A stretch of DNA of 64,000 nucleotides, taken from positions 1 through 64,000 of the forward strand of contig NZ_MVHC01000019.1 in assembly GCF_002086455.1 (NCBI RefSeq), read 5' to 3'. Within the stretch, counting starts at the first letter, position 1; each line of letters opens with the position of its first letter. The position numbers were made by a program, and so were the translations under genes. This stretch comes from Mycolicibacter algericus DSM 45454. GTDB lineage: Bacteria; Actinomycetota; Actinomycetes; Mycobacteriales; Mycobacteriaceae. The notes below the pieces were generated by a model. That model ran no database searches. It saw nothing but the letters and a program-made list of their open reading frames with translations, and was not told the origin of the DNA. Below, in pieces: positions 39,297 through 47,931 of the stretch.

Positions 39297-40148
39297 TCAG
39301 GCGGGGAAGGCGCCGGCCTCACGCAACCGCTTCGACCAGCCGCCCACCAGCTCGACCAACTCGGGCAGCTCGTCGCCGAGCCGGGCCACGATCTGTTCGC
39401 ACGCCGCATCGGTCGCCGTCTCCACCGACTCGCGGGCCGCGCGCCCGGCGTCGCTGAGCACGCCGTCGCGGGCCAAGCCCCGCTCGGCGAGCCGCGCCTC
39501 GCCGGCACTCAGCTCATCCTCGCTGAAAGCCCTGCTGCGCACATAGCTGCGCGGCGGCAACCCGCGGTACAGCTCGGTGATCAGGCCGATCTCGACGGCG
39601 TCGAAACCCGCTGCGACCCAGGCGTTCACGTGCGCGTCGCCACGGAACTCCCGCAACTGGTCGGCCAACAGCCAGGCGTCGGTGAGCGGGTCGCCCAGAA
39701 GTCCGGCGGCGACCAGCCCGGCGAACAGCGGCTTGCCCGCCAACGGCAGCCCGTCAGCGGCTCGGCCCAGCAGCGCCGTCGCCCGATCGAGACCCTCGGG
39801 CGCATCGCCGAGGACGCGGCGCAGCTGGGCCGCCGAGCCGTCGGTGCGCGCCGCGCGGATGGCCGGCGCGTCGGTGAGCGTCCAGCCGTAGTCGACCGCC
39901 GGAACCACCACCGCCGGGTTGAACACCCCGAAGGTCGCGGCGATCACCTGCCCGGAGGCCTGTCCGAGCGCCGAGCCACGACTGCAGAAGTAGGCCGGGC
40001 CGTCGGGCAGCTCGACGCCACCGGACGTCCCCGGACTGGCCCCGAAACCGAGCGCCGCGTAGCCGCGGTGACACTCCGGCGCGAAATACACCTGCCCGGC
40101 GAAGGCTTCGATGGCCTTGGACAGCGCTCTCGCGGGGGCAACGGTCAT
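39297..40148 (-). CDS. SCO6745-like helical protein of unknown function
   Basis: A 283-residue, Ala- and helix-rich protein without signal or membrane segments. Conserved-looking stretches are FAPECHRGYAALGF near residue 30, GPAYFCSRGSALGQ, and GDAHVNAWVAAGFDAVEIGL in the middle. The C-terminal part resembles a winged helix (RAFSEDELSAGEARLAERGL). This pattern is that of the actinobacterial SCO6745 family, to which no function is assigned. It ends 7 bp from the convergent dehydrogenase and diverges from lpqG. ATG 40148 preferred over 40166. Confidence 0.75.
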   Translation of the reverse strand: MTVAPARALSKAIEAFAGQVYFAPECHRGYAALGFGASPGTSGGVELPDGPAYFCSRGSALGQASGQVIAATFGVFNPAVVVPAVDYGWTLTDAPAIRAARTDGSAAQLRRVLGDAPEGLDRATALLGRAADGLPLAGKPLFAGLVAAGLLGDPLTDAWLLADQLREFRGDAHVNAWVAAGFDAVEIGLITELYRGLPPRSYVRSRAFSEDELSAGEARLAERGLARDGVLSDAGRAARESVETATDAACEQIVARLGDELPELVELVGGWSKRLREAGAFPA

Positions 40149-40213
40149 CGTCCCAGTGTGCCGCATCGGGCTTTTGGCAAGACCCGGTCCCCGACTCCGA
40201 TAAGGTGCCAGTC

Positions 40214-40960
40214 ATGCCGACACGCCGCGCCCGGATGAGCCTCCGCTGGTCGACGACGCTGGCCCTGGCGGGCCTGACCACCGCCGCGTTGGCCGGCTGC
40301 GACGCCGTGCCCGGTGCCGACGGCCCGGAACCGTCCCGGCAGGTGACTGTCGTCGGATCCGGTGAGGTGCAAGGCATCCCGGATACCTTGACCACCGAGG
40401 CAAGCATCGAGTTCGTCGCCGCCGATGTCACCACCGCGATGAATCAGACCAGCGAGCGCCAGCAGGCGGTGATCGACGCGCTGATCGACGCCGGGGTGGA
40501 CCGCAAGGACATCAGCACCACCGGAGTCAGCCTGCAGCCGCAGTACGGCAACGCCGAGCCCGGCGGGTCGGCGAACATCACCGGGTACCGGGCCGGCAAC
40601 ACCATCCGGGTCAAGGTCGAGCGCGAATCCGCCTCCCAGGTGCTGGCCGTGATCGTGCGCGCCGGCGGGGACGCCACCCGGATCCACGGGATCAGCTACT
40701 CCATCGAGGATGATTCGCAGCTGGTGCGCGACGCCCGCGAGCGCGCCTTCAACGACGCCAGGGACCGCGCCGAGCAGTACGCCCAGCTGTCGGGCCTGCA
40801 GCTGGGCCGGGTGCTCTCAATCTCCGAGGTGGCCGGCGGCACGCCGTCGCCGACATCGGTCGAGGCGCCGATGCCGCGCGCGATGGCCGCACCGCCCCCG
40901 GTGGAGCCCGGCCAGCAGACGGTGGGCTTCTCGGTGACCGCGGTGTGGGAACTGAGCTGA
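40214..40960 (+). CDS. lpqG: SIMPL-domain lipoprotein LpqG
   Basis: A 248-residue exported lipoprotein. The lipobox LAGC closes a short signal peptide near residue 29. The mature protein is a SIMPL (DUF541) domain: VVGSGEVQGIPDTLTTEASI, SERQQAVIDALIDAGVDRKD and GYRAGNTIRVKV; a Pro-rich patch precedes the final beta strand (QTVGFSVTAVWELS). ATG 40214 has AAGGTG six bases upstream. Such proteins form outer-surface oligomers in some bacteria, but the role here is not known. Confidence 0.92.
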   Translation: MPTRRARMSLRWSTTLALAGLTTAALAGCDAVPGADGPEPSRQVTVVGSGEVQGIPDTLTTEASIEFVAADVTTAMNQTSERQQAVIDALIDAGVDRKDISTTGVSLQPQYGNAEPGGSANITGYRAGNTIRVKVERESASQVLAVIVRAGGDATRIHGISYSIEDDSQLVRDARERAFNDARDRAEQYAQLSGLQLGRVLSISEVAGGTPSPTSVEAPMPRAMAAPPPVEPGQQTVGFSVTAVWELS

Positions 40961-41012
40961 GGATCGGTCGGCGAAGGTATGGGGCCGGAATCACCGGATC
41001 AGTCGAGCACGA

Positions 41013-41045
41013 GAGGGTTGCTCCCTCAAGACCGCGCTAGCGGTC
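41013..41045. terminator. Two tandem small hairpins between lpqG and the accessory gene
   Basis: GAGGG-TTGCT-CCCTC at 41013-41027 and GACCGC-GCTA-GCGGTC at 41030-41045 are both perfect. They lie between two convergent genes (lpqG ends at 40960, the accessory gene at 41075), the position expected for terminators. No U-tract. Confidence 0.5.
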
Positions 41046-41074
41046 CTCCCAGCGCCCGCCCCATGAGATCACGA

Positions 41075-41902
41075 TCAACTGCGTATATGCGATGCAATGT
41101 CCGCGCGGACCAAACCGAAGTGCTGTCGTGTCAAGTCGAGATGTTCGGGGCGCAGGGCTAGAACGTCGTCCCATGCTTGTACCCACAAGTCGAGGCAGGG
41201 CCGTGCGCCATCGGTTAGGTCTCGTTGGATTGCGTAAATCTCGTCATGCCAGCTGTTGACTCGTTCCTGAAGCTGGTCCAAAGCGGCATCCATTGGCGTC
41301 CCATTAAGCAGTGCCATAGCGTAGAACAGCGGCGTTTCGAGATTATCTGCGCGCTTAGCAACAAATTTATGCAATTCGTTATAATTCACATTCGAGTACG
41401 TTTGCCCCGGCGCCGCGTCGGGATGCTGATCTTTGGAGTTAAAATTTGGCGGTAAAGAATGTCGTAGATAGAGGACGTAAGCACGGAAGTCGAGATTCAA
41501 GCTGTTGATCCCGCCCCAGAGGTCGCTCAGTGCTCTGATGCACTCCCGGCGTCGACTGACTTCATGGTCTATACGCCTGTCCAGTTCTTGTTGCTGGGCT
41601 GTGCGCTGCGCAGCGCGCGACTGCACAAGCGCGACGACCACAGCCGCGAACGTCGCTGCGGTTCCAATCCATACGGCCACCGGCCCCCATTGTTGTGCAC
41701 CCCACTGCAGCCCATAGCCAACGCCGAGAAAAAATATCAGAGCCAAAGCCGCAGCAACGCTGGCAACTATCAGCCACGGCGCTGGCCATTTGTCCTGAGC
41801 GGCGGGGATGCCGGGATCGCGATGACGTAATGCAGATCGAGGATCCGAGGCGGCACCACCGGTTGATGAGAACGATTCTGGCTGATTCTCCGGGTGGCTC
41901 AT
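41075..41902 (-). CDS. Low-GC accessory membrane protein of unknown function
   Basis: A 275-residue protein from ATG 41902; a GTG at 42022 and an ATG at 41941 are in frame, and none has a good Shine-Dalgarno. Two transmembrane segments (about 43-64 and 73-92; WLIVASVAAALALIFFLGVG and WIGTAATFAAVVVALVQ) are followed by a soluble helical domain with RRIDHEVSRRRECIRALSDL and WHDEIYAIQRDL. The architecture resembles small membrane-tethered sensors or defence-type hypothetical proteins, but I recognise no family. Base composition is clearly AT-richer than the neighbours, and the gene interrupts the conserved lpqG-hpt junction, so recent acquisition is likely. Confidence 0.7.
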   Translation of the reverse strand: MSHPENQPESFSSTGGAASDPRSALRHRDPGIPAAQDKWPAPWLIVASVAAALALIFFLGVGYGLQWGAQQWGPVAVWIGTAATFAAVVVALVQSRAAQRTAQQQELDRRIDHEVSRRRECIRALSDLWGGINSLNLDFRAYVLYLRHSLPPNFNSKDQHPDAAPGQTYSNVNYNELHKFVAKRADNLETPLFYAMALLNGTPMDAALDQLQERVNSWHDEIYAIQRDLTDGARPCLDLWVQAWDDVLALRPEHLDLTRQHFGLVRADIASHIRS

Positions 41903-42063
41903 CCAGCGATTCTCGCGCGCCGTCCGATGTTGCCGTGGCATCGACACACTGAAAGCGGCAACCGACGCTAGAGTTCCGCCAACGCCAACCAAATCAGTAA
42001 GCCGGCCACCCCGGCGCGTCACCCCGAATAACGCTCGGCGGAACGGAGAGCATTCGTCGGCGA

Positions 42064-42675
42064 TCAGCTCTGATAGATCCGCGGATCCAGGGTGCCGATG
42101 TAGGGCAGGTCGCGGTAGCGCTCGATGTAGTCCAGCCCGTAGCCGACCACGAAGTCATTCGGGATGTCGAAACCCACGTAGGCGATGTCGACTCCGGCGC
42201 GCACCGCCTCGGGTTTGCGCAACAGCGTGCAGACCCGCAGCGACCGGGGCCGGCGGGCGGCCAGGTTGCGCAGCAGCCACGACAGGGTCAGGCCGGAGTC
42301 GACGACGTCCTCGACGATCAGCACGTCGCGGTCGCTGATGTCGCGGTCCAGGTCCTTGAGGATGCGCACCACCCCCGACGAGGACGTGGAGGAACCGTAG
42401 GAGCTGACCGCCATGAACTCGAACTGGGTGGGCAGCGGGATGGCGCGGGCCAGGTCGGTGACGAACAGCACGGCGCCCTTGAGCACGGTGATCAGCAGTA
42501 GATCTCCGCTTTCACCCTGGGTGGCCGGCCTCGAGCCGTCGGTGTAGTCGGCGGCGATCTGCGCGCCCAGTTCGGCGGTGCGGGCTCGAATCTGCTGCTC
42601 GGTCAGCAGCACCGATTTGATGTCGCCCGCGTACGACTCGGGTGTCTCCCCCGGCGAGAACGCAGCCACCAGCAC
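42064..42675 (-). CDS. hpt: Hypoxanthine(-guanine) phosphoribosyltransferase
   Basis: Purine salvage enzyme making IMP/GMP from free bases and PRPP. GTG 42675 gives 203 residues, the family length; the open frame to 42807 overlaps tilS and is not conserved. The PRPP-binding loop is [17 protein letters not shown], the flexible loop is [13 protein letters not shown], and the base-binding end is [17 protein letters not shown]. It follows tilS by about 40 bp, the tilS-hpt-ftsH arrangement familiar from many bacteria, except that ftsH lies about 6 kb away here. Confidence 0.96.
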   Translation of the reverse strand: MLVAAFSPGETPESYAGDIKSVLLTEQQIRARTAELGAQIAADYTDGSRPATQGESGDLLLITVLKGAVLFVTDLARAIPLPTQFEFMAVSSYGSSTSSSGVVRILKDLDRDISDRDVLIVEDVVDSGLTLSWLLRNLAARRPRSLRVCTLLRKPEAVRAGVDIAYVGFDIPNDFVVGYGLDYIERYRDLPYIGTLDPRIYQS

Positions 42676-42715
42676 AGCGTGCCATGCCCGGCGCGCGACG
42701 ACCAACTCCCGATGC

Positions 42716-43687
42716 TCAGACCGGCTCCCGGCGCAGCCGCAGCACGCCGTCGTCGCGGACGGCGAAGAGCCGCTCGCCGCGCAGGTCCGATCCGACCGCC
42801 ACCCCACCCTGGCCGCGCCACTGCGTGACCAGCCGATCCACCGCGCGGATCTGCAGGTCGGTCAGCCCGCGGCCGCCACCGGCCAGCAACCAGCGACGGA
42901 TCACCGCCCGGCGCACCGGACCGGCCAGACCGGCAAGACCAGCGGTGTCCAGCCCGGCGCCGGCCGTGACCTCCGGCGCGGCCTGCTCGGCCAGGGCGTC
43001 GATCAGCTCGGTGTTCTCCCGCAACGCGGTCGCGCTGCGGGCCAGCGCCTCGGCCACCCCGCCGCCCAGCACATCCTCCAGCAGTGGCAGCACCTGCAAG
43101 CGCAGTCGCACCCGGGTGAAGCGCTTATCACTGTTGTGCGGATCGAGCCAGGGCGTCAATGCCAGCTCGGTGCAGGCCTCCCGGGTCGCCGCACGCCGCA
43201 CTCCCAGCAGCGGCCGGCACCACGGCGGGTCATGGGGCCGCATTCCGGCCAGCGACCGGGGCCCCGACCCGCGCCCCAGCCCGAGCAGCACCGTCTCCGC
43301 CTGGTCGTCAAGGGTGTGACCCAGCAACACCGGGCGCCGGTCACGGGCGCGCTCCAACGCGCCGTAACGAGCGGTGCGTGCCGCGGCTTCCGGCCCGCCT
43401 CGAAAACCTTTGCCTCCGACGGTCACCGGGATGACCTGCGCGTCAACGCATCCCAGCTCGATAGCCTGGCTGCGCGCACGACCGGCCACCTGCGCGGAGC
43501 CGGCTTGCAGGCCGTGGTCGACGATCAGCGCCGTGGTGGGCCGCAGCTGCGCCGCGACGGCGGTCAGGGCCAGCGAGTCCGGACCGCCCGACAGCGCCAC
43601 GCACCAGGGCTCCACTTCGGGCAGGTGGCGTTCGGCGAACGCCAGCAGCGCGGCGCGCAGCCCGGCTACAGCACCCGATCGATCCAC
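42716..43687 (-). CDS. tilS: tRNA(Ile)-lysidine synthetase TilS
   Basis: Modifies C34 of tRNA-Ile(CAU) to lysidine, so that it reads AUA. GTG 43687 gives 323 residues, the M. tuberculosis length. The PP-loop is [11 protein letters not shown] near residue 32, [19 protein letters not shown] is the conserved substrate region, and the C-terminal tail [19 protein letters not shown] matches. Its start overlaps the end of the zincin gene by 22 bp. Confidence 0.96.
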   Translation of the reverse strand: MDRSGAVAGLRAALLAFAERHLPEVEPWCVALSGGPDSLALTAVAAQLRPTTALIVDHGLQAGSAQVAGRARSQAIELGCVDAQVIPVTVGGKGFRGGPEAAARTARYGALERARDRRPVLLGHTLDDQAETVLLGLGRGSGPRSLAGMRPHDPPWCRPLLGVRRAATREACTELALTPWLDPHNSDKRFTRVRLRLQVLPLLEDVLGGGVAEALARSATALRENTELIDALAEQAAPEVTAGAGLDTAGLAGLAGPVRRAVIRRWLLAGGGRGLTDLQIRAVDRLVTQWRGQGGVAVGSDLRGERLFAVRDDGVLRLRREPV

Positions 43688-44703
43688 TGCTGCGGCTCTT
43701 CGATCTCGGCGGGCAACGGCAGGTGCTGCGGGCTCGACCACACCGCGTTGAACCGGTCCATGCCGACCCGGCCGACCACGGTGTCGACGAAGGCCTTGCC
43801 GCGGGTGTACTGGCTGAGCTTGGCGTCGAGACCCATCAGCGCGCGCAACAACCGTTGCAGCGGCGGCTGGCTGCGCTGACGACGTTCCTCGAAGCGGTTC
43901 CGGATCGTCGCCACCGAGGGCACCGCCGCCGGACCGACCGCGTCCATCACGTGGTCGGCATGTCCCTCGAGCAGCGCCCCCAGCGTCAGCAGCTGGTCCA
44001 GCGCGGTGCGCTGGTCCTCGGACTGCACCGCCCGCACCAGACCCAGGATTCCCGACGGTCCGGCCTCATCGCGGCGGCCCCGCACGTAGTCGGCCAATCT
44101 GCTCACCACCTGGGTGAGGTCCGGGCTGCCGTCGCCGGTGAGCACCCCCAGCGCCGTCGACATGTAGTCGGCCAGCCACGGGTTCACGGAAAACTGCACC
44201 CGGTGAGTCACCTCGTGCAGGCACACCCACAGCCGGAAGTCGGCCGGTGAGACCCGCAGTTGCCGCTCGACGGCGACCACGTTGGGGTAGACCAGCAGCA
44301 GCAGCCCCGTCCCGTGCCCGTCTTCGGCACAGAACGGGTCGTACTGGCCCAGGATGCCCGAGGAGACGAAGGCCAGCAACGCGCCGGTCTGCGCCCCGGC
44401 CAGCCGGCCGCTGAAGAACCCGACCGACGTCTCGGTGCCGCCCGTCATCACCCGCATCGAGTCGGCGGCGGCGGCGATCCACTGCGGCCGGTCGATGATG
44501 CGCGCTTCGGGCACCGGGCCGTCGGCGCCCAGCCCGGTGACCTCCCGCACCAGCGGTTCGGCGGCCCGGGCGCTGCGGTGCAGGTCGTCGATCACCTGGC
44601 GTCGGGTGTAGTCGGTCATCGGCGGCGCCGGGCGCACCAGCCAGCCGCCCACCGTGGCGGCGAACCCCCAGTCCACCGCGCGGCCGATATCGGGCTCGGT
44701 CAT
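43666..44703 (-). CDS. Zincin-like metallopeptidase-fold DUF2342 protein (Rv3626c-like)
   Basis: A 345-residue protein in the DUF2342/F420-associated family, with the zinc motif LHEVTHRVQF near residue 165. Other conserved parts are VGFFSGRLAGAQTGALLAF and the downstream LLEGHADHVMDAVG, which may supply the third ligand. No signal peptide, so probably cytosolic. Activity is not shown. ATG 44703 overlaps the dacB stop (ATGA); earlier in-frame ATGs exist at 44709 and 44715. Confidence 0.88.
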   Translation of the reverse strand: MTEPDIGRAVDWGFAATVGGWLVRPAPPMTDYTRRQVIDDLHRSARAAEPLVREVTGLGADGPVPEARIIDRPQWIAAAADSMRVMTGGTETSVGFFSGRLAGAQTGALLAFVSSGILGQYDPFCAEDGHGTGLLLLVYPNVVAVERQLRVSPADFRLWVCLHEVTHRVQFSVNPWLADYMSTALGVLTGDGSPDLTQVVSRLADYVRGRRDEAGPSGILGLVRAVQSEDQRTALDQLLTLGALLEGHADHVMDAVGPAAVPSVATIRNRFEERRQRSQPPLQRLLRALMGLDAKLSQYTRGKAFVDTVVGRVGMDRFNAVWSSPQHLPLPAEIEEPQQWIDRVL

Positions 44704-46076
44704 CCGCATCCGCACGTCCGCAACACCGCGGCCAAGGCATCGATCGAGGTCCGACCGGTCGGCCCGGCGTCGTTGGAGATGAACGCGAATGTCAGCACCC
44801 GGCGGTCGCGGTCGGTGACGATGCCGGCCAGCGCGTTGGTCCGGGTCAACGAGCCCGTCTTGGCACGCAGCCAGCCGGCCGCACCGCGGCCGGTCCTGGG
44901 GTCGAGGAAACGATCGGACAGCGTGCCGCTGCCACCGGCAACCGGCAGCATGTCCAACAGCGGCCGCAACTCCGGCTGGTCGGGGCCGGCCGCCGCCTGC
45001 ACCACCGCGTCGAGGTTGCGGGCGGACAACCGGTTGTCGACCGACAGCCCGCTGGAGTCATAAAGACTGGCGCCGCTGACCGCGATATGGGCGGTGGCCA
45101 GCCGGTTGGTCACCGCGTCGACCGCGCCGGCGAAGGATCGCGGCCGGCCCATCGCCGCGGCCACCTCCCGGCCGATGCATTCGGCCATCACGTTGTCCGA
45201 GGCGTTCATCATCTCGCCCAGTCGCACCACCAGTGGCGCCGAGGACACCGCGCCCAGTTCCCGTCCGGTCACCGACGCGGTCGCGATGCTGACCTTGTCG
45301 GCGTCGAGTCCGAGTTCGGCGGCCAGCGCCTCGCCGGCGTCCAGCGCGGGGGTCCGCGACCGCCGGGATTCGACCGTGGTCGGCTGGATCCTGCCGCCGT
45401 CGACCATCACCGCCTCGATCGGGGCGATGTCGCCGCCTTCGATGTCGTCCGGGTCCCAGCCCGGCGCCATGCTCGGGCCGCTGAACGCCGACACGTCCAC
45501 CCGGACCTCGGTGGGCGTCACGCCGCTGCGGCGGACCTGATCGGCCAGGTCGCTGATCCGGGCGGCGTCGCGGTACCAGGTGTCCTGGCCGACCTCGGCC
45601 GTCGACAGCGTCGGGTCGCCGGCGCCGACCAGCACCACCACGCCGGGCTGGTCACCCGCGGTCACCCGGGTGGTGACGCGGGTGCTCAGATCCAGCGCCA
45701 GCAGCGCGGCCGCCGCGGTGAGCACCTTGTTGGTGGACGCCGGCTGCATCGGCAGGTCTTCCTGCTGTGTCCACAGCGCCTTGCCGGTCAGCGCGTCGGT
45801 AATCCGGCCGGTGAGGCGGCCCAGGTTGGGGTCGGCCAGCGCGGCCGACATGGCTGCTGTCAGGGCGCTGCCGGTCGGCACCGGGGCGTCGTCGACGACC
45901 GGGACGACCCCGGGTTCGGCGGTCGCGGTCGGTGCCGGCGCGACGACGTGGGCGCCGGCGCCGGACTCGTCCGGGAGCACAATCGCTGCCACCACCACCA
46001 CGGCGGCGGCCAATGCCAGGACCGCGCCCGCGATGCCCAGATGGGTGCTGCTGTGCCGCCACCGAGTGGAGTCCAT
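44700..46076 (-). CDS. dacB: D-alanyl-D-alanine carboxypeptidase/endopeptidase, PBP4 type (Rv3627c-like)
   Basis: A low-molecular-mass penicillin-binding protein trimming peptidoglycan stem peptides outside the membrane; 458 residues. An N-terminal anchor (about residues 15-35, [20 protein letters not shown]) is followed by a Pro/Val linker. The three active-site motifs are S114-T-N-K117 ([15 protein letters not shown]), SDN ([13 protein letters not shown]) and KTG ([13 protein letters not shown]). It is divergent from ppa, and its stop overlaps the following zincin gene. Confidence 0.94.
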   Translation of the reverse strand: MDSTRWRHSSTHLGIAGAVLALAAAVVVVAAIVLPDESGAGAHVVAPAPTATAEPGVVPVVDDAPVPTGSALTAAMSAALADPNLGRLTGRITDALTGKALWTQQEDLPMQPASTNKVLTAAAALLALDLSTRVTTRVTAGDQPGVVVLVGAGDPTLSTAEVGQDTWYRDAARISDLADQVRRSGVTPTEVRVDVSAFSGPSMAPGWDPDDIEGGDIAPIEAVMVDGGRIQPTTVESRRSRTPALDAGEALAAELGLDADKVSIATASVTGRELGAVSSAPLVVRLGEMMNASDNVMAECIGREVAAAMGRPRSFAGAVDAVTNRLATAHIAVSGASLYDSSGLSVDNRLSARNLDAVVQAAAGPDQPELRPLLDMLPVAGGSGTLSDRFLDPRTGRGAAGWLRAKTGSLTRTNALAGIVTDRDRRVLTFAFISNDAGPTGRTSIDALAAVLRTCGCG

Positions 46077-46143
46077 GTCCCTCCCTGCCTGTCGGGGCCA
46101 ATTGTGCCGGAAGGGCGGGGTGGGGGCATGACTCCGGCCGCCT

Positions 46144-46149
46144 TAGACT
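46144..46149 (+). promoter_or_regulatory. Candidate -10 box of ppa, leaderless arrangement
   Basis: TAGACT fits the TANNNT pattern and ends eight bases before the GTG of ppa, so transcription may start at or one base before the start codon. No Shine-Dalgarno is present between. No clear -35 is visible. Confidence 0.5.
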
Positions 46150-46156
46150 GTGCGGC

Positions 46157-46645
46157 GTGCAATTCGACGTGACCATCGAAATCCCCAAGGGCCAGCGCAA
46201 CAAGTACGAGATCGACCACGCCACCGGGCGGGTCAAGCTCGACCGCTACCTCTACACGCCGATGGGCTACCCCGCCGACTACGGCTTCATCGAGGACACC
46301 CTCGGCGAGGACGGCGACCCGCTGGACGCGATGGTGCTGCTGCCGCAGTCGGTGTTCCCCGGCGTGATCGTCGAGGCTCGTCCGGTGGGGATGTTCCGGA
46401 TGACCGACGAGGCCGGCGGCGACGACAAGGTGCTGTGCGTGCCGGCCGGCGACCACCGCTGGGACCACATCGCCGACATCGGCGACGTGCCGGAGTACGA
46501 GCTGGACGCGATCAAGCACTTCTTCGTGCACTACAAGGACCTGGAGCCGGGCAAGTTCGTCAAGGCCGCCGACTGGGTGGGCCGCGCCGAGGCCGAGGCC
46601 GAGATCACCCGGTCGATCGAGCGGTTCAAGACCTCCGGTCACTGA
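46157..46645 (+). CDS. ppa: Inorganic pyrophosphatase
   Basis: Family I soluble pyrophosphatase, hydrolysing PPi to drive biosynthesis. It has 162 residues, the exact mycobacterial length. It begins [19 protein letters not shown], and the metal-binding core [14 protein letters not shown] contains the aspartates of the DxDxxD motif. The conserved [16 protein letters not shown] follows near the C-terminus. GTG 46157 chosen by homology; the longer open frame belongs to the shadow of dacB. Confidence 0.98.
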   Translation: MQFDVTIEIPKGQRNKYEIDHATGRVKLDRYLYTPMGYPADYGFIEDTLGEDGDPLDAMVLLPQSVFPGVIVEARPVGMFRMTDEAGGDDKVLCVPAGDHRWDHIADIGDVPEYELDAIKHFFVHYKDLEPGKFVKAADWVGRAEAEAEITRSIERFKTSGH

Positions 46646-46648
46646 TCC

Positions 46649-46697
46649 GGCGGTTTAGCGAGGCTCGACGAAGGAGAGCCGAAGCTGGGACCGCCGC
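46649..46697. repeat. Dispersed hairpin repeat, copy between ppa and tetR-family gene
   Basis: A full-length 49-bp copy. The outer stem GGCGGTTT/GGACCGCC and inner stem GGCTC/GAGCC enclose the loop GACGAAGGA. It occupies nearly the whole gap between the convergent ppa stop (46645) and the TetR gene stop (46699), so it is placed to act as a bidirectional terminator. Confidence 0.8.
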
Positions 46698-46698
46698 G

Positions 46699-47385
46699 TT
46701 AATCCGGCGGCTGGGTCAGCATCCCCAGCAGCAGGCTGAGCTGGGCGTCGAACACCGCCCGCGGTCGGGTCAGGGTGTCGGCGCCGTAGCCGCCGAACAC
46801 GTCCAGACTGATGGCGCCGACCAGGGCGGCCCACAGCAGGAGGCATTTCGCGATGACGCCGTCGTCGCCGATGAAGCCGAATTCCGCGCGGATCCGGTCG
46901 GAGTCGGCCGACAACGGCTGCGTCGCAAGTTGACTCGTGGGCGGTATGTCCCCGGCGGCGATGCCGGCCGCGACGGTCTCGAGCATGGCCGCGATCACCC
47001 GGGTGCCGGGCACGACGGTCCGTTCGGCCGGCGCGTGATACCCCGGAACCGGGCTGCCGTACAGCAATGCCCACCGGGCCGGATGCGCCAGCGCCCAGTC
47101 CCGCACCGCGTGGCCGATGACCCGTATCTCGTCGCGCCACCGAGCCCCCGGGCTGCGGGCCCGGTCCACCGTGTCGGCCAGGTCGGAATAGGCGTCGACC
47201 ACCAGCAGGGTGAGCAACTCGTCGCGGCCGGCCACATAGCGGTAGACCGCCGACGAGACCATGCCGAGGTCTCGGGCGACGGCACGCAGTGACAGCCCCG
47301 CGGCGCCGTGCGCCAGCAGCTGGCGCCGGCCGACCTCGATGATCTTCGCCTCGATGCGTTCCCGCGCCTCCTGCCGTTTACCCAT
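46699..47385 (-). CDS. TetR-family transcriptional regulator
   Basis: A 228-residue repressor-type regulator from ATG 47385. The N-terminal helix-turn-helix GLSLRAVARDLGMVSSAVYR lies at about residues 31-50, followed by YVAGRDELLTLLVVDAY. The C-terminal domain (WALAHPARWALLYGSPVPGY) has the layout of the WHG/TetR_C subfamily. It is divergent from an F420-type reductase gene, and two copies of the inverted repeat AGAGCAnYGCTCT lie in the 108-bp gap. The repressor probably controls both genes. Ligand unknown. Confidence 0.9.
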   Translation of the reverse strand: MGKRQEARERIEAKIIEVGRRQLLAHGAAGLSLRAVARDLGMVSSAVYRYVAGRDELLTLLVVDAYSDLADTVDRARSPGARWRDEIRVIGHAVRDWALAHPARWALLYGSPVPGYHAPAERTVVPGTRVIAAMLETVAAGIAAGDIPPTSQLATQPLSADSDRIRAEFGFIGDDGVIAKCLLLWAALVGAISLDVFGGYGADTLTRPRAVFDAQLSLLLGMLTQPPD

Positions 47386-47406
47386 GGGGTTGAGTCTGAC
47401 AGATTC

Positions 47407-47474
47407 GAGAGCACCGCTCTTGTATTTGCCGGCTCGTCGTGCCAGGATCACCTTCAAGCGAGAGCAATGCTCTC
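47407..47474. promoter_or_regulatory. Pair of TetR-type operators in the divergent gap
   Basis: GAGAGCAATGCTCTC at 47460-47474 is a perfect palindrome with a one-base centre. GAGAGCACCGCTCTT at 47407-47421 is the same site with two mismatches. They lie 22 bp before the TetR gene start and 20 bp before the reductase start, one in front of each divergent gene. Confidence 0.75.
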
Positions 47475-47493
47475 ATAGTGGAAGGGGCGGGGC

Positions 47494-47931
47494 ATGACCA
47501 CCCGTTACGACCGACCGAGCGCGACGGCCCGATTCGGCAATGCGCTGATCCGCCGGCTCGCCGAGGCGGGCATCAGCGTCGCCGGCACCCGCGCGCTCAC
47601 CGTGCGAGGCCGCAAGAGCGGCGAACTCCGCGGTGTCGTGATCAATCTGCTGTCCGTCGACGGGGTGGACTACCTGGTGGCGCCCCGCGGCGAAACCGAG
47701 TGGGTACGCAATGCGCGAGCCGCCGGCGAGGTGCTGCTCGGGCCGCGGTGGCGGCGGACCCCGACCCGGGTCACCGAAGTCTCCGACGACGACAAACCGG
47801 TGGTGCTGCGCCAGTACCTTCGGCGGTGGCACTGGCAGGTCAAGGGGTTCATGGCGGGGGTGACACCGGACTCCGACGACGACGAACTGCGGTCCGCGGC
47901 GCCCTCGATCCCGGTCTTCTCACTCGGGTAA
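47494..47931 (+). CDS. Nitroreductase/deazaflavin-dependent (Ddn-like, DUF385) protein
   Basis: A 145-residue split-barrel protein of the F420H2-dependent Ddn family. Conserved features are the N-terminal helix RFGNALIRRLAEAGI, the barrel start ALTVRGRKSGELRGVVINLL, and YLVAPRGETEWVRNARAAG, which is the family signature region. The cofactor may be F420 or an electron carrier; the substrate is unknown. ATG 47494 has GGAAGGGG upstream. Controlled in all likelihood by the adjacent TetR protein. Its end overlaps the convergent terC-like gene by 12 bp. Confidence 0.88.
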   Translation: MTTRYDRPSATARFGNALIRRLAEAGISVAGTRALTVRGRKSGELRGVVINLLSVDGVDYLVAPRGETEWVRNARAAGEVLLGPRWRRTPTRVTEVSDDDKPVVLRQYLRRWHWQVKGFMAGVTPDSDDDELRSAAPSIPVFSLG

